From contig JADFAE010000005.1 of NCBI GenBank assembly GCA_015665415.1, positions 310,001 through 374,000 on the forward strand: a stretch of DNA of 64,000 nt. The letters run 5' to 3'. Shown here one piece after another: positions 36,440 to 45,463 of the stretch (position 1 is the first letter of the stretch; each line of letters opens with the position of its first letter). The notes beneath the pieces were generated by a model that saw only the letters and a list, made by a program, of their open reading frames with translations, was not told where the DNA came from and did not search any database. The position numbers were made by a program, and so were the translations under genes. Source of the DNA: Roseobacter sp. Lineage in GTDB: Bacteria > Pseudomonadota > Alphaproteobacteria > Rhodobacterales > Rhodobacteraceae.

Positions 36440-36470
36440 CGCCCGGATTGGCATGGACCCGATCCGGGCG
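36440..36470 (+). promoter_or_regulatory. Perfect hairpin between nrdR and ribD
   Basis: CGCCCGGAT (36440-36448) and ATCCGGGCG (36462-36470) form a 9-bp stem with a 13-base loop. It ends exactly at a possible GTG start of ribD (36470) and 30 bp before the preferred start. There is no U-tract. It could be a weak terminator or a translational control element. No FMN riboswitch features are seen. Confidence 0.4.
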
Positions 36471-36499
36471 TGGCGTTGACCAGAATTGGCGGACAGGCT

Positions 36500-37597
36500 G
36501 TGACGGACATGGATTCCAGGTATATGGCCCTGGCGTTGACCCTTGGGCGGCGCGGGCAGGGCAACTGCTGGCCCAACCCGGCGGTGGGCTGCGTATTGGT
36601 GCGCGAGGGGCGCATTGTCGGGCGAGGCTGGACCAAACCGGGCGGGCGGCCCCATGCAGAGACCGAGGCTCTGGCCCAGGCCGGAGATTTGGCGCGGGGC
36701 GCGACGGCCTATGTCACGCTGGAGCCCTGTTCGCATCACGGCGAGACCGCGCCCTGTGCCCAGGCGCTGATTGACGCCGGGATCGGCAGGCTGGTGGCCG
36801 CTATCGGCGATAGTGATCCGCGGGTCTCAGGCCAGGGTTTCGAGATGCTGCGCCGGGCTGGGATCCCCGTCACCACCGGGGTGTTGGCTGAGGAGGCCGC
36901 GCGGGATCACGCCGGGTTTTTCTACAAGACCGAACAGGGCCGCCCGTTGGTGACGCTCAAACTGGCGAGCAGCTTTGATGGCCGCATTGCCACCGGATCG
37001 GGGCAAAGCAAATGGATCACGGGGGCGCAGGCCCGGCGCACGGTGCACGCGATGCGGGCCCGCCATGATGCGGTCATGGTCGGGGCCGGCACGGCACGCG
37101 CCGATGATCCGTCGCTGACCGTACGCGATCTTGGGGTTGATCATCAGCCGGTGCGGGTGGTGATCTCGCGCCACCTTGATCTGCCTCTGATCAGCCAATT
37201 GGCGACTACGGCCAATGAGGTGCCGCTTTGGCTTTGCCATGGGCAGGGCGCAGATATTGAGCGCAAACAGGCCTGGGAAGGGTTGGGCGCGCGGCTGCTG
37301 CCCTGTGCCAGTCGTGGGGTGCAGCTGGATGCGCATGATATCCTGCAGCAGCTGGGCAAGGCCGGACTGACGCGGGTGTTCTGCGAAGGCGGCAGTGCGC
37401 TAGCGGCCTCGCTTCTGGCCTTTGATCTGGTGGATGAGTTGATCGGCTTTACCGCCGGTCTTGGCATCGGCGCCGAGGGGTTGCCGTCGATTGGGGCTTT
37501 GGGGCTGGAACGCCTGGAGGCGGCCAACCGCTTTGAGCTGGTGGAGGCTGGCCCGGTAGGGGGCGATCTGATGCACCGATGGCGGCGTGCAAGCTAA
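36500..37597 (+). CDS. ribD: Riboflavin biosynthesis protein RibD (deaminase/reductase)
   Basis: A bifunctional enzyme of about 365 residues. The N-terminal deaminase has zinc motif HAETEAL and LEPCSHHGETAPC; the C-terminal reductase starts near PLVTLKLASSFDGRIATGSG and has VMVGAGTARADDPSLTVR. Both activities are expected: deamination, then reduction of the pyrimidine intermediate. Start choice is uncertain: GTG 36500 (GGACAGG upstream), ATG 36509, or GTG 36470 within a hairpin. It is followed by opposite-strand capsule genes, which separate it from ribE. Confidence 0.92.
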   Translation: MTDMDSRYMALALTLGRRGQGNCWPNPAVGCVLVREGRIVGRGWTKPGGRPHAETEALAQAGDLARGATAYVTLEPCSHHGETAPCAQALIDAGIGRLVAAIGDSDPRVSGQGFEMLRRAGIPVTTGVLAEEAARDHAGFFYKTEQGRPLVTLKLASSFDGRIATGSGQSKWITGAQARRTVHAMRARHDAVMVGAGTARADDPSLTVRDLGVDHQPVRVVISRHLDLPLISQLATTANEVPLWLCHGQGADIERKQAWEGLGARLLPCASRGVQLDAHDILQQLGKAGLTRVFCEGGSALAASLLAFDLVDELIGFTAGLGIGAEGLPSIGALGLERLEAANRFELVEAGPVGGDLMHRWRRAS

Positions 37598-37641
37598 GAG
37601 GCGGGTATGTTCAGGGACTGGTAAGCTGAGAGACTGGGCTG

Positions 37642-39663
37642 CTAGCTACGCCGCCACAGATGCGCATAGGTGGCAAAAACCCCTTGCAGCTTTGACAGTG
37701 CCCGGTTGCCTAGGCCTGGTTGCGGCAGCTCCCCTGAAATCAACCGCTCCACCACCACTTCCGGTGGGCAGGGCTGCTGGGTGACGGGGTCAAAATAGCG
37801 CGGGTAATCAATCAGCACCGCATGGGCCAACCCCAGCAAATCAGGGCGTGCTCTGCGCCAGGGCGGCGGTGTGCGCTTGTCTGTCGTAAGACCCCAGCCC
37901 GCATAAAAGGGCAGGCCAAGCGTGGTCACCTTGACGCCGCGCAACAACGCCTCAAACCCCAAGAGCGAAGTCAGTGTCCAGACCTCTTGTACCATATCAA
38001 GCAGGGCCATCGGATCGCTGTTGCTGGCCACCACATCCGCCAGGTTTTCTGGGATGATTTCCCCCTGTCGCAACCCGGCCTCAACATCGGGGTGGGGCTT
38101 GTAGATGATCACCGCCTTGGGGTTGGCCCTGCGGGTGGCTTGCAGCAGCGCGAGATTGGTGTTGATGCGGCCACAGCCTGCCAGGATCGAGGCGTCGTCC
38201 TCCACCTGGCCGGGCACCAATATGCGATGGCCCGGTGGCAGATCCGGCACCACACCCGCCAGATTGTATTTCGATACGCTGTTGCGGATCAGCTGCTGCA
38301 CCAGGGCTTCGGCGCGCAGCGCTTCGGCAGGGCCCAGGTCAGCGCGCAGGGTGATAAGATCATCCAGGTCCGAGGGCTGGCGCGGGTCGTAGTAGATGCC
38401 CTGGCGGTCCAGCACCAGCGACATCGGCGGCACCAGGTCGGCCCCCAACCCCCGCGAGCGCAGAAAGCCGTCTTCTAGCCGGGCCGCCCCATCGTGGATC
38501 TTGGCGGCCTTGCCGGCCCAGACCATCCAGTTGTGCCCGCTCTTGCGCGCCTCTTGCGGCTCTTCAGTGAAGATCAGTTTTTTGGTCTGGCCAAAAAAGC
38601 CCTGCAGTGGCTTGCGCTTCCACAGCCGCATGCCCGAGGCCACCCAACCGGCCTGATCCTGTCGCCAGGCACGGGCCTGGGCCTCCAAGGTGTCGATGAC
38701 GCGCTCCAGCTCGCACAATTGGTCGCTGTAGGGGTCATACCATTTGGGATAGAGGATCATCGCCCCACTGAACAGCTGTGCCCGGGTCAATCGGCGTTGG
38801 CGACGCGTTACCGGGTCTTCGTCTGTGGTGAGGCCCCAACCCGCATAAAAGGGCTGGCCAAAGACGCGCGGCTTATGGCCGGACAGGATGGCCTCAAAGC
38901 CCAGCTGGGAGGAGACCGTATAGACCGCTGTGGCACCCTCGAGCAGAGCCCAGGGAGAGACGGCATCGCTGAACAGCTCGATCCGACCCTGCGCGTCTTG
39001 GGCCATGAAATGCCCGGGGCGATGGCCCGCACTGGTTTCAGGGTGGGTCTTGATCAGGATGCGCGAACCGGGGTTTTCCTCTTGGGCAAAGACCAACATT
39101 TCGCAGAACCGGGCCCGGTCCGCCCGGGAGGCCGTCACCGAGGCATCGCCGCGCAACTGGTCCACCACCAGCACATAGCCGGGATCCGGCAGCGGTGCCT
39201 CGGGCAAAAAACCGTTGTATTTGCTGAGGTGTGCGTCCTGCAATCGACCGATCGCATTGCGGGCCCGTCGCATCATGTGGCTGTCGTCCAACGGATGTGT
39301 GGCCAGCAGCTCCTCCAGGTCCGATGGGGTGCTGGGGTCAAAATGCAGCCCCTTGCGATCCAACAACAGCCCAAGAGGAGGCTCTCCGCTTCGGCCGGGA
39401 TGAATGGAGCGCAGAAAGGCATCTTCGATCCGCAACAGACCTGCCTCGTATTTTTGCGCCACGCTGCGGCCCCGGTGGGCGGTGGGTGAATTGCCCCAGA
39501 TGCCAACCAGATCGCTCTCTTGCGGCAGGCCGAGACGGGTTTGAAAGCCCGCGAGGTTCAGAATGCGGCGCAGACGCGGTTGGGTCAGAAAACCACCGTT
39601 GTAAACAAAAAGCCGGGAGCGTTTGCTCCCGGCCTGGGTTTTTGAAGTTGCGTCTTTGCGCAT
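37642..39663 (-). CDS. kpsC: Capsule polysaccharide Kdo-linker transferase KpsC
   Basis: A 673-residue protein made of two similar halves, as in KpsC, the dual retaining beta-Kdo transferase that builds the lipid-anchored Kdo linker of group 2-type capsules. Each half has the E-D-x-FLRS motif (RIEDAFLRSI and RLEDGFLRSRG), the Kdo-site HP (KTHPETSAG, KPHPDVEAG) and the FYAGWGLTTD motif. I chose ATG 39663 rather than a TTG at 39699 that overlaps wza. It follows wza (4 bp gap) and kpsS on the same strand. It acts at the cytoplasmic membrane. Confidence 0.9.
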   Translation of the reverse strand: MRKDATSKTQAGSKRSRLFVYNGGFLTQPRLRRILNLAGFQTRLGLPQESDLVGIWGNSPTAHRGRSVAQKYEAGLLRIEDAFLRSIHPGRSGEPPLGLLLDRKGLHFDPSTPSDLEELLATHPLDDSHMMRRARNAIGRLQDAHLSKYNGFLPEAPLPDPGYVLVVDQLRGDASVTASRADRARFCEMLVFAQEENPGSRILIKTHPETSAGHRPGHFMAQDAQGRIELFSDAVSPWALLEGATAVYTVSSQLGFEAILSGHKPRVFGQPFYAGWGLTTDEDPVTRRQRRLTRAQLFSGAMILYPKWYDPYSDQLCELERVIDTLEAQARAWRQDQAGWVASGMRLWKRKPLQGFFGQTKKLIFTEEPQEARKSGHNWMVWAGKAAKIHDGAARLEDGFLRSRGLGADLVPPMSLVLDRQGIYYDPRQPSDLDDLITLRADLGPAEALRAEALVQQLIRNSVSKYNLAGVVPDLPPGHRILVPGQVEDDASILAGCGRINTNLALLQATRRANPKAVIIYKPHPDVEAGLRQGEIIPENLADVVASNSDPMALLDMVQEVWTLTSLLGFEALLRGVKVTTLGLPFYAGWGLTTDKRTPPPWRRARPDLLGLAHAVLIDYPRYFDPVTQQPCPPEVVVERLISGELPQPGLGNRALSKLQGVFATYAHLWRRS

Positions 39664-39667
39664 GTCG

Positions 39668-40801
39668 TTACAGACCGAGCGACGTCGCGGTGCTGGCAAT
39701 CGGCGACAGCGGGCTGACCAGAAGCGAGATGGTCTTGGTCCACTGGGCGTAGGGGGCCTCGGTCACATAAAGCGTGTCTTCGTCGCGGATCACAAAATCA
39801 CGGGCGACAAACAGGCCGTTGGGCTGGGTGAGATTGAGAACATAGACCAGCCGTTGAGCGCCGACGAGATCGTCGCGCCCCAGAACCTGATTGGCGATTT
39901 CCGCGGGCTCGTTGCGCAGCACAAAGACGCCGGTAGGGTCGGAGTTGGTGGAAATCAGGCCGCCAACCTGGGCAATGGCCTCCAGCGCCGACAGATCCTG
40001 GCTCTCAAAGGGCACGCGGGCCTGTGCGCTGGTTGCCCCCAAAGCGGTAAAGGAGCGGCTGTCAGCCTTGACCAGAATGCGGTCGCCGCCGCGCAGTGCG
40101 ATATCGAGCTCGGGGTGGTTGAACAGGTCCTGGAACCAGATCTTGCCCTGCTCCTTGCCGCGGATCACGGTGACCTGGGCAATTTCGGGCTCGATGGCGA
40201 CGCCTCCGGCACGGGCCAACATGGTCGAAAGCGTTCGGGTTGGGCGTTCGATGGCATAGACGCCCTGGCCTCCAACCGCGCCGGTCAGGCTGACGGTAGA
40301 GCCATCACCGGCCACGCGGCGCACCTGCACCTGCGGATCCGGGGTCTGATCTTCGAGCTTCTTGGTGATCATTTCGCGCAGTTGCTCAGGCGTGTTGCCC
40401 GAGGCCCGCAACCGCCCGGCATAGGGCACAAAGATAAATCCGGCGCTGTCGACCTGCACTTCTTCCAGTGCGGTGGCGTTGGTGGCCTCGCTGGCCAGCA
40501 ACCCATCATCGACGTTTTCCCAGATTGTCAGACCCAGCACATCGCCGGGGCGAATGGTGTCCGAGGTCAGCCGACCGGCATTGATGAAACCACTGGAGAA
40601 ACCCAAGGCCGGCACCACGGCGGTGGCGCGGGTGACACGGTCGTTGACAGAAACGATAAAGGCATCGCCTTGTTTCTGCACCGACCCGGCAAAGATTTCG
40701 CGTTTGTTGGGGCCAACTTTTGGCAGGCCACAGGACGCAGCGAGCGTCAATGCAGCCAGCATCGCCATAGGGCGCGCCCAGGAGAGGGGGACATTTTTCA
40801 C
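39668..40801 (-). CDS. Polysaccharide export outer-membrane lipoprotein, Wza/KpsD-like
   Basis: A 377-residue lipoprotein: signal peptide MLAALTLAASC with lipidated Cys24. A poly_export domain follows (IRPGDVLGLTIWENVDDG, then VDSAGFIFVPYAGRL), then SLBB-type segments (GQGVYAIERPTRTLSTMLARAGG, SALEAIAQVGGLI). Such proteins form the outer-membrane translocon for capsule. The C-terminus (KTISLLVSPLSPIASTATSL) could be the amphipathic membrane helix. It sits between kpsS and kpsC, so all three probably serve the same capsule. An ABC transporter (KpsMT) is not in the window. Confidence 0.9.
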   Translation of the reverse strand: MKNVPLSWARPMAMLAALTLAASCGLPKVGPNKREIFAGSVQKQGDAFIVSVNDRVTRATAVVPALGFSSGFINAGRLTSDTIRPGDVLGLTIWENVDDGLLASEATNATALEEVQVDSAGFIFVPYAGRLRASGNTPEQLREMITKKLEDQTPDPQVQVRRVAGDGSTVSLTGAVGGQGVYAIERPTRTLSTMLARAGGVAIEPEIAQVTVIRGKEQGKIWFQDLFNHPELDIALRGGDRILVKADSRSFTALGATSAQARVPFESQDLSALEAIAQVGGLISTNSDPTGVFVLRNEPAEIANQVLGRDDLVGAQRLVYVLNLTQPNGLFVARDFVIRDEDTLYVTEAPYAQWTKTISLLVSPLSPIASTATSLGL

Positions 40802-40897
40802 TGCTCGGTCTCCTCGACCTATTATTATTCTGCCTCGGTTTTTTGGGCCAACCTAACGAGGTGCCGCCAGAAAATCCAGTCCTGCGAGAGGTTTCGC

Positions 40898-42190
40898 CTA
40901 GCGGACCACAGATAACTGTTGCCGGGGTGCCGCTGTCCCATGACGCAGGGCCTCATAGGGGTCATGGGGTGCAAGCATCATGTCCACCACGTGGCGCAGC
41001 AATTGATGACGGCCAGAGCGGGAATAGAACCCGCCGGGAACCTGCGAGGTCTCGAGCAAATAGCGGCGGTAGTCCTTATAGGCGCGGTTGTCGGGCCGCG
41101 CCGGTGCTGCAAAGAACTCTGACAGCGGTTGATCAGAGGTGAATTCTGCCTTGTCATAGACCGCAGCACCAAACACCTTGAGCGGAATGCCGCGCCACAG
41201 GACCTGCTGACCCGCCGTCGAATTGACCGTGACAGCGGTGCGGGCCTCGTTCAGCAATGCGGCCAGTTTGCCGCCGCGCACATAGTGGACGCGGGTCTCG
41301 ATGCCATGGGCCTGGGCCAGGCGGCGCAGCTCACGGCGAATGGGGCTGCGCCCGTCTTCCAGGGGATGCGCCTTGATCACCAGATGATGATGACGCGCGG
41401 CACCGGCGGCAAAGCCGGAAATGACCTCCGCAAGAAACTCCGTCATGGTGCCAAAGGGGGAGTGTTTCTGGAAGGAGCTGTCGTGTTCCAGCTGCAACAA
41501 CGCCAGATGATAGGGAAAGCCGCCATTGCGAATGCGGCGGGTGGCCAGACGGCGCTCCAGCGCTTGGGCGGGCATCAGCAGCAACCGTTTGAGATAGAGC
41601 TGGAATTCCTGGGTGACAGCCAGGGCGCGATGGGGGCGGAAATTGCTGTATTGGCGATTTCGAAACATCACGAACCAATGATACAGCGCGCCGTAGAACA
41701 CGTGCTGGCGCATGTCACCCCAATGAGAGGGCGGCAAGGGCGCTTCCATGTCCGACCGTTCTAGGGCGACCTGCATGTCCGGAACTGTGGTTTGCATCAG
41801 CTTTGAATGGCCATTGGAGCCTTCGCGCTCATAGGTGACCCAATAGGGACGCAAATAGCCCTCCTCAAAGACATGCACCCGCAGACCCAACGCCCGAGCC
41901 GCCTTGATGGCCTCGGCGTGGATAGGACGGGTGTCGCCATAGAGCACCAGATCGGTGATATTCTTGTCTTGGCAACACTGCTGGAAAAAGGCTGGCCATT
42001 GCTCCAGCGCGCCCCGATAGGGCAAGTAGTGTTGCTTGTCGCGCCAGAAGGCCTGATCCCCGGCATTAAAGCCGATACGCCAGACGGTGCAGCCTGCGGT
42101 GCGCAACATCTTTCCCAATGCATTGAAAAACGGGCCATGGGGACCCTGCAAAAGCAAAAAGGAGCGCTGAGAAGGGCTGCGGGGTGTCAT
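40898..42190 (-). CDS. kpsS: Capsule polysaccharide Kdo-linker transferase KpsS
   Basis: A 430-residue protein of the KpsS type, which adds the first Kdo to phosphatidylglycerol. Family features are the N-terminal SFLLLQGPHGPFFNALGK, then VHVFEEGYLRPYWVTYE (E-G-Y-L-R-P motif) and HHHLVIKAHPLEDGRS, with the Kdo-site HP. ATG 42190 was preferred to a TTG six codons earlier. It is first in the kpsS-wza-kpsC set. The 96-bp gap to wza contains no clear promoter. Confidence 0.9.
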   Translation of the reverse strand: MTPRSPSQRSFLLLQGPHGPFFNALGKMLRTAGCTVWRIGFNAGDQAFWRDKQHYLPYRGALEQWPAFFQQCCQDKNITDLVLYGDTRPIHAEAIKAARALGLRVHVFEEGYLRPYWVTYEREGSNGHSKLMQTTVPDMQVALERSDMEAPLPPSHWGDMRQHVFYGALYHWFVMFRNRQYSNFRPHRALAVTQEFQLYLKRLLLMPAQALERRLATRRIRNGGFPYHLALLQLEHDSSFQKHSPFGTMTEFLAEVISGFAAGAARHHHLVIKAHPLEDGRSPIRRELRRLAQAHGIETRVHYVRGGKLAALLNEARTAVTVNSTAGQQVLWRGIPLKVFGAAVYDKAEFTSDQPLSEFFAAPARPDNRAYKDYRRYLLETSQVPGGFYSRSGRHQLLRHVVDMMLAPHDPYEALRHGTAAPRQQLSVVR

Positions 42191-42431
42191 CGGGCTTTCG
42201 CTTGGCAAAGGGTGTATCCTTGGGGCTTGTTCAAGCTTTAACAGTTTTCTGGGGCAAAACTATGTCCAATGCGCGCCAATGGCTGTTTTGCGGGCTCCAA
42301 TGAGTGCGGGGAGCGGGGTCGGCTCGGGCCAGGGCAGGCCAAGTCTGCTTTGGACGTCGGGGACTTGTGAAGCCGCCGCGCCTCGGCTACCTCTGGGCTC
42401 TGAAATCCTGCCGCAGCCTAGGAGAGGCCTC

Positions 42432-43019
42432 ATGTTCACCGGTATCGTCACAGACATTGGCACCATTGCTCAGCTGGATCAGCAGGGGGATCTGCGGGCC
42501 CGGATCACCACGGCCTACCAGACCGCCGGTATCGATCTGGGCGCTTCGATCGCCTCGGATGGGGTCTGCCTGACAGTGATTGAACTGGGCACCGACTGGT
42601 ATGATGTGCAGATTTCCGCTGAAACGGTATCCAAGACAAATATCGGCGCTTGGACTGTGGGCAAGCGGGTCAATCTGGAACGCGCCTTGAAGGTGGGCGA
42701 TGAGCTGGGCGGTCATATCGTATCCGGCCATGTGGATGGGGTCGCCGAAGTGGTCGCGTTGCAGGATGAAGGCGACAGCACCCGTGTCACCCTGCGTGCA
42801 CCTGCCCAACTGGCCAAGTTCATTGCCCCCAAAGGATCGGTGGCGCTGAACGGCACCTCCCTGACGGTGAACGATGTGGAGGGCTGTGATTTTGGCATCA
42901 ATTTCATCCCGCATACCAAAGAGGTCACCACCTGGGGCGACGTCAAGCTGGGGGATCAGATCAACCTCGAGATCGACACCCTGGCGCGCTACGTGGCCCG
43001 CCTGCACGAAGCAAGCTGA
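42432..43019 (+). CDS. ribE: Riboflavin synthase alpha chain
   Basis: A 195-residue enzyme with the two similar barrel halves of riboflavin synthase: MFTGIVTDIG at the start, DGVCLTVIEL, then GHIVSGHVDGVAEV, and in the second half GSVALNGTSLTVNDVEG and TLARYVARL. It dismutates two lumazines to riboflavin. The start at 42432 has GGAGAGG upstream; frames opening up to 51 codons earlier are not conserved. The 241 bp upstream (divergent from kpsS) should hold its promoter; no FMN riboswitch is seen. Confidence 0.95.
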   Translation: MFTGIVTDIGTIAQLDQQGDLRARITTAYQTAGIDLGASIASDGVCLTVIELGTDWYDVQISAETVSKTNIGAWTVGKRVNLERALKVGDELGGHIVSGHVDGVAEVVALQDEGDSTRVTLRAPAQLAKFIAPKGSVALNGTSLTVNDVEGCDFGINFIPHTKEVTTWGDVKLGDQINLEIDTLARYVARLHEAS

Positions 43020-43020
43020 G

Positions 43021-43081
43021 CCTTTTCATTTGGCGGAAAATATCCCGGGGTGAGGCCGCAGGCCGAGGGGCAGCGCCCCTC
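43021..43081 (+). repeat. Dispersed intergenic repeat, copy B, with terminator-like hairpin
   Basis: CCTTTTCATTTGGCGG, AAAATATCCCG and GTGAGGCCGC match copies at 9719 and 23217. The end forms a perfect 7-bp hairpin, GAGGGGC (43065-43071) with GCCCCTC (43075-43081). It lies between the convergent ribE and proline racemase genes and may terminate both. Confidence 0.6.
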
Positions 43082-43104
43082 ACACCCTTTGCCCGCCGCA
43101 TCGC

Positions 43105-44157
43105 CTACCACATGTCGCCGACGGTATAGCCCTGAGGAAAGGGATCACTTGGATCCAGGGTGTAGCTGCTGAGCCCGTAAATCCAGCCCTGACCAGACAG
43201 CTCTGGTAGGATGGCCGGATAGCCACCCTGGGTGGTGGTCTCCAGAATGCGACCGGTAAAGGTGGTGCCCAATGGGCCCGCATTGACGTAGTCTTGGCCA
43301 ACCTCAAGCAGCCCACGGGCGTGCAGTACCGCCATCTTGGCGCAGGTCCCGGTGCCACAGGGAGAGCGGTCGAGAATGCCGCTGGCCTCCTGCGGGAGGT
43401 CGGGGTCGAAATCTCCGGTGGAAATGGTGATGGCGCCGCGCCCATCGGTGCCGGGCGCGTTCGGGCTGGCCCAGAGATTGGTGATGGTCGGGCCTGTGAT
43501 CGCCGGATTTTCCGGATGGGTCACGGGCAGCTGTTGGGTGGTGGCATGGCGGATTGCCTCGCTGATGCGAACGATCTCAGCCCCATTTTCGGCGCTGGGG
43601 TCCAACCCGATGGACTCGCCATTGATCAGTACAAAGAACATGCCGCCCCAGGCCACATCCACCTTGACCGTTCCCAGCCCCGCCACTTCGATGGGCGCAT
43701 CCAGATGCAGGGCAAAAGCGGGGACATTGCGAAAACGAACCCGCGTGACCTTGCCGTCCTTGCACTCCGCGCGCACCCGGATCAGCCCGGCTGGGGCCTC
43801 CAGTGTCAGCTCGGTCACCGGCTCCTGCATTTGCACAATGCCTGTTTCCAACAGCACAGTGACCACGCAGATACAGTTGGAGCCCGACATCGGCGGGTAT
43901 TCGGTCTGCTCAAAGATGATGAAGCCCGCATCTGCATCCGGATGGCAGGGCGGCACGATGGCATTGCCGCACAGTCCGGGGTTTCCGCGCGGCTCACGCA
44001 GCATCTGCAGGCGGATATCATCATGATTTTCAGCCATATCCTGCATTTTCTCAAAGACGCTTGCGCCCTTCAACAGCGGCATGCCGCCAGTGATGACGCG
44101 TCCGGGTTCGCCCTCGGCATGGGCCTCGACGGCCTGAAGAATACGGGATGCGCGCAT
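43105..44157 (-). CDS. Proline racemase-family enzyme, Ser/Cys type (likely 4-hydroxyproline epimerase-like)
   Basis: A 350-residue member of the proline racemase superfamily. One catalytic residue is the Cys in SPCGTGTC; the other position, in YPPMSGSNCIC, is Ser rather than Cys. In this superfamily Cys/Cys and Ser/Cys pairs occur in racemases and 4-hydroxyproline 2-epimerases, while Cys/Thr marks trans-3-hydroxyproline dehydratases, so an epimerase is more likely. The start at 44157 (MRASRILQAVEAHAEGE) matches the family. The same frame stays open far upstream through ribBX, but that is antisense shadow. It interrupts the riboflavin cluster on the other strand. Confidence 0.82.
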   Translation of the reverse strand: MRASRILQAVEAHAEGEPGRVITGGMPLLKGASVFEKMQDMAENHDDIRLQMLREPRGNPGLCGNAIVPPCHPDADAGFIIFEQTEYPPMSGSNCICVVTVLLETGIVQMQEPVTELTLEAPAGLIRVRAECKDGKVTRVRFRNVPAFALHLDAPIEVAGLGTVKVDVAWGGMFFVLINGESIGLDPSAENGAEIVRISEAIRHATTQQLPVTHPENPAITGPTITNLWASPNAPGTDGRGAITISTGDFDPDLPQEASGILDRSPCGTGTCAKMAVLHARGLLEVGQDYVNAGPLGTTFTGRILETTTQGGYPAILPELSGQGWIYGLSSYTLDPSDPFPQGYTVGDMW

Positions 44158-44340
44158 GGGAAGCCTCTCTGACTCGTGAATATTGTATCCAATTCTTTCT
44201 TTGTGCCCGTTGGCAGACGCCGCGTCCAGCCCCTGCAGCGCCGCTTGTGGGGCTGGTCTTTGCGACCCGACTGGGCTATTTCGCCTATAGAACCTGCCGG
44301 GCGATAGGGCCCTGGGGCATGCGTATCGAAAGGCTGAAAC

Positions 44341-45462
44341 ATGAGCTTTGAAACACCGGGGCCCGTCGAGGCCCGTTTGCGCGCGGCGATCAGCCCGATT
44401 GAGGATATCATCGCCGAGGCCCGCGCGGGACGGATGTTCATCCTGGTCGACCACGAGGATCGTGAAAACGAGGGCGATCTGGTGATCCCGGCCCAAAGCG
44501 CCGACGCCGCGGCCATCAACTTTATGGCCACCCACGGGCGTGGGCTGATCTGCCTGACCCTGCCGGCTGAGCGTATTGAAGAGCTGGGTCTGCAGATGAT
44601 GGCGATGCATAATTCCTCGCGACACGAGACGGCCTTTACGGTGTCGATCGAGGCCCGCGAAGGCGTGACCACCGGCATTTCCGCTGCCGATCGTGCGCTC
44701 ACTGTGGCCACGGCCATCGACCCGGAAAAAACCGCCGCCGATATCGCCACGCCGGGCCATGTCTTTCCATTGCGCGCGCGCCGTGGCGGCGTGCTGATGC
44801 GTGCAGGTCATACCGAAGCGGGCTGCGATGTGGCACGTCTGGCCGGGCATTACCCCTCCTCGGTGATCTGCGAGATCATGAACGAGGACGGCACCATGGC
44901 GCGTCTGCCGGATCTGGTGGATTACGCCGAGACCCATGGGCTTAAGATTGGCACCATTTCGGATCTGATCACCTATCGGTCGCGCAATGACAATCTGGTG
45001 GTGGAAACCAGCCGCAGCACCGTCACCTCCGAATTTGGTGGCGACTGGGACATGCGCCTGTTCACCGACCAGACCCACGGGGTTGAACATGTGGTGCTGA
45101 TCAAGGGCGACATCTCCTCTGGTGGTCCGGTTCTGACCCGCACCCATGCCCTGCATGAAGCCTCTGATATTCTGGGGCTCGGCCCCAAGCCGGTGCGCGA
45201 ATTGCCCCGCGCGATGGAGTTGATCGCCGAAGAGGGGCGCGGCGTCGTCTGCCTGTTCCGCGAGCCCCGCCATTCGCTTTACGCGCCCGAGGACGAAGGT
45301 CCACGGACCATCAAGCAGACCGGGCTTGGTGCCCAGATCCTGTCCAAACTGGGGCTGGAAGAGCTGGAGCTGCTGACGGATTCGCCTGCGACCACTTATC
45401 TGGGTCTCGACGCCTATGGGCTGTCGATTGTTGGAACCCGCCCCATTCTGAAGGACATTTGA
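44341..45462 (+). CDS. ribB: 3,4-dihydroxy-2-butanone-4-phosphate synthase with degenerate GTP cyclohydrolase II-like domain (RibBX)
   Basis: A 373-residue fusion. Residues about 15-215 are an intact RibB: LVDHEDRENEGDLVIPA (acidic metal site) and MRAGHTEAGCDVARLAG. The C-terminal part resembles GTP cyclohydrolase II in fold, but the zinc motif (C-x10-C-x-C in GDVFGSLRCDCG) is absent: the equivalent stretch reads RTHALHEASDILGLGPKP. Only the RibB activity is therefore expected, as reported for RibBX proteins of some alphaproteobacteria. ribH follows with one base between, so they are co-transcribed. A separate ribA should exist elsewhere in the genome. Confidence 0.9.
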   Translation: MSFETPGPVEARLRAAISPIEDIIAEARAGRMFILVDHEDRENEGDLVIPAQSADAAAINFMATHGRGLICLTLPAERIEELGLQMMAMHNSSRHETAFTVSIEAREGVTTGISAADRALTVATAIDPEKTAADIATPGHVFPLRARRGGVLMRAGHTEAGCDVARLAGHYPSSVICEIMNEDGTMARLPDLVDYAETHGLKIGTISDLITYRSRNDNLVVETSRSTVTSEFGGDWDMRLFTDQTHGVEHVVLIKGDISSGGPVLTRTHALHEASDILGLGPKPVRELPRAMELIAEEGRGVVCLFREPRHSLYAPEDEGPRTIKQTGLGAQILSKLGLEELELLTDSPATTYLGLDAYGLSIVGTRPILKDI

Positions 45463-45463
45463 T

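Noticed and set aside
42191-42431. FMN riboswitch before ribE, ribD or ribBX
   Set aside because: The conserved RFN sequence blocks are not found upstream of any of these genes.
44158-45273. A long upstream extension of the proline racemase frame
   Set aside because: It is antisense to ribBX; the racemase family begins exactly at the ATG at 44157.
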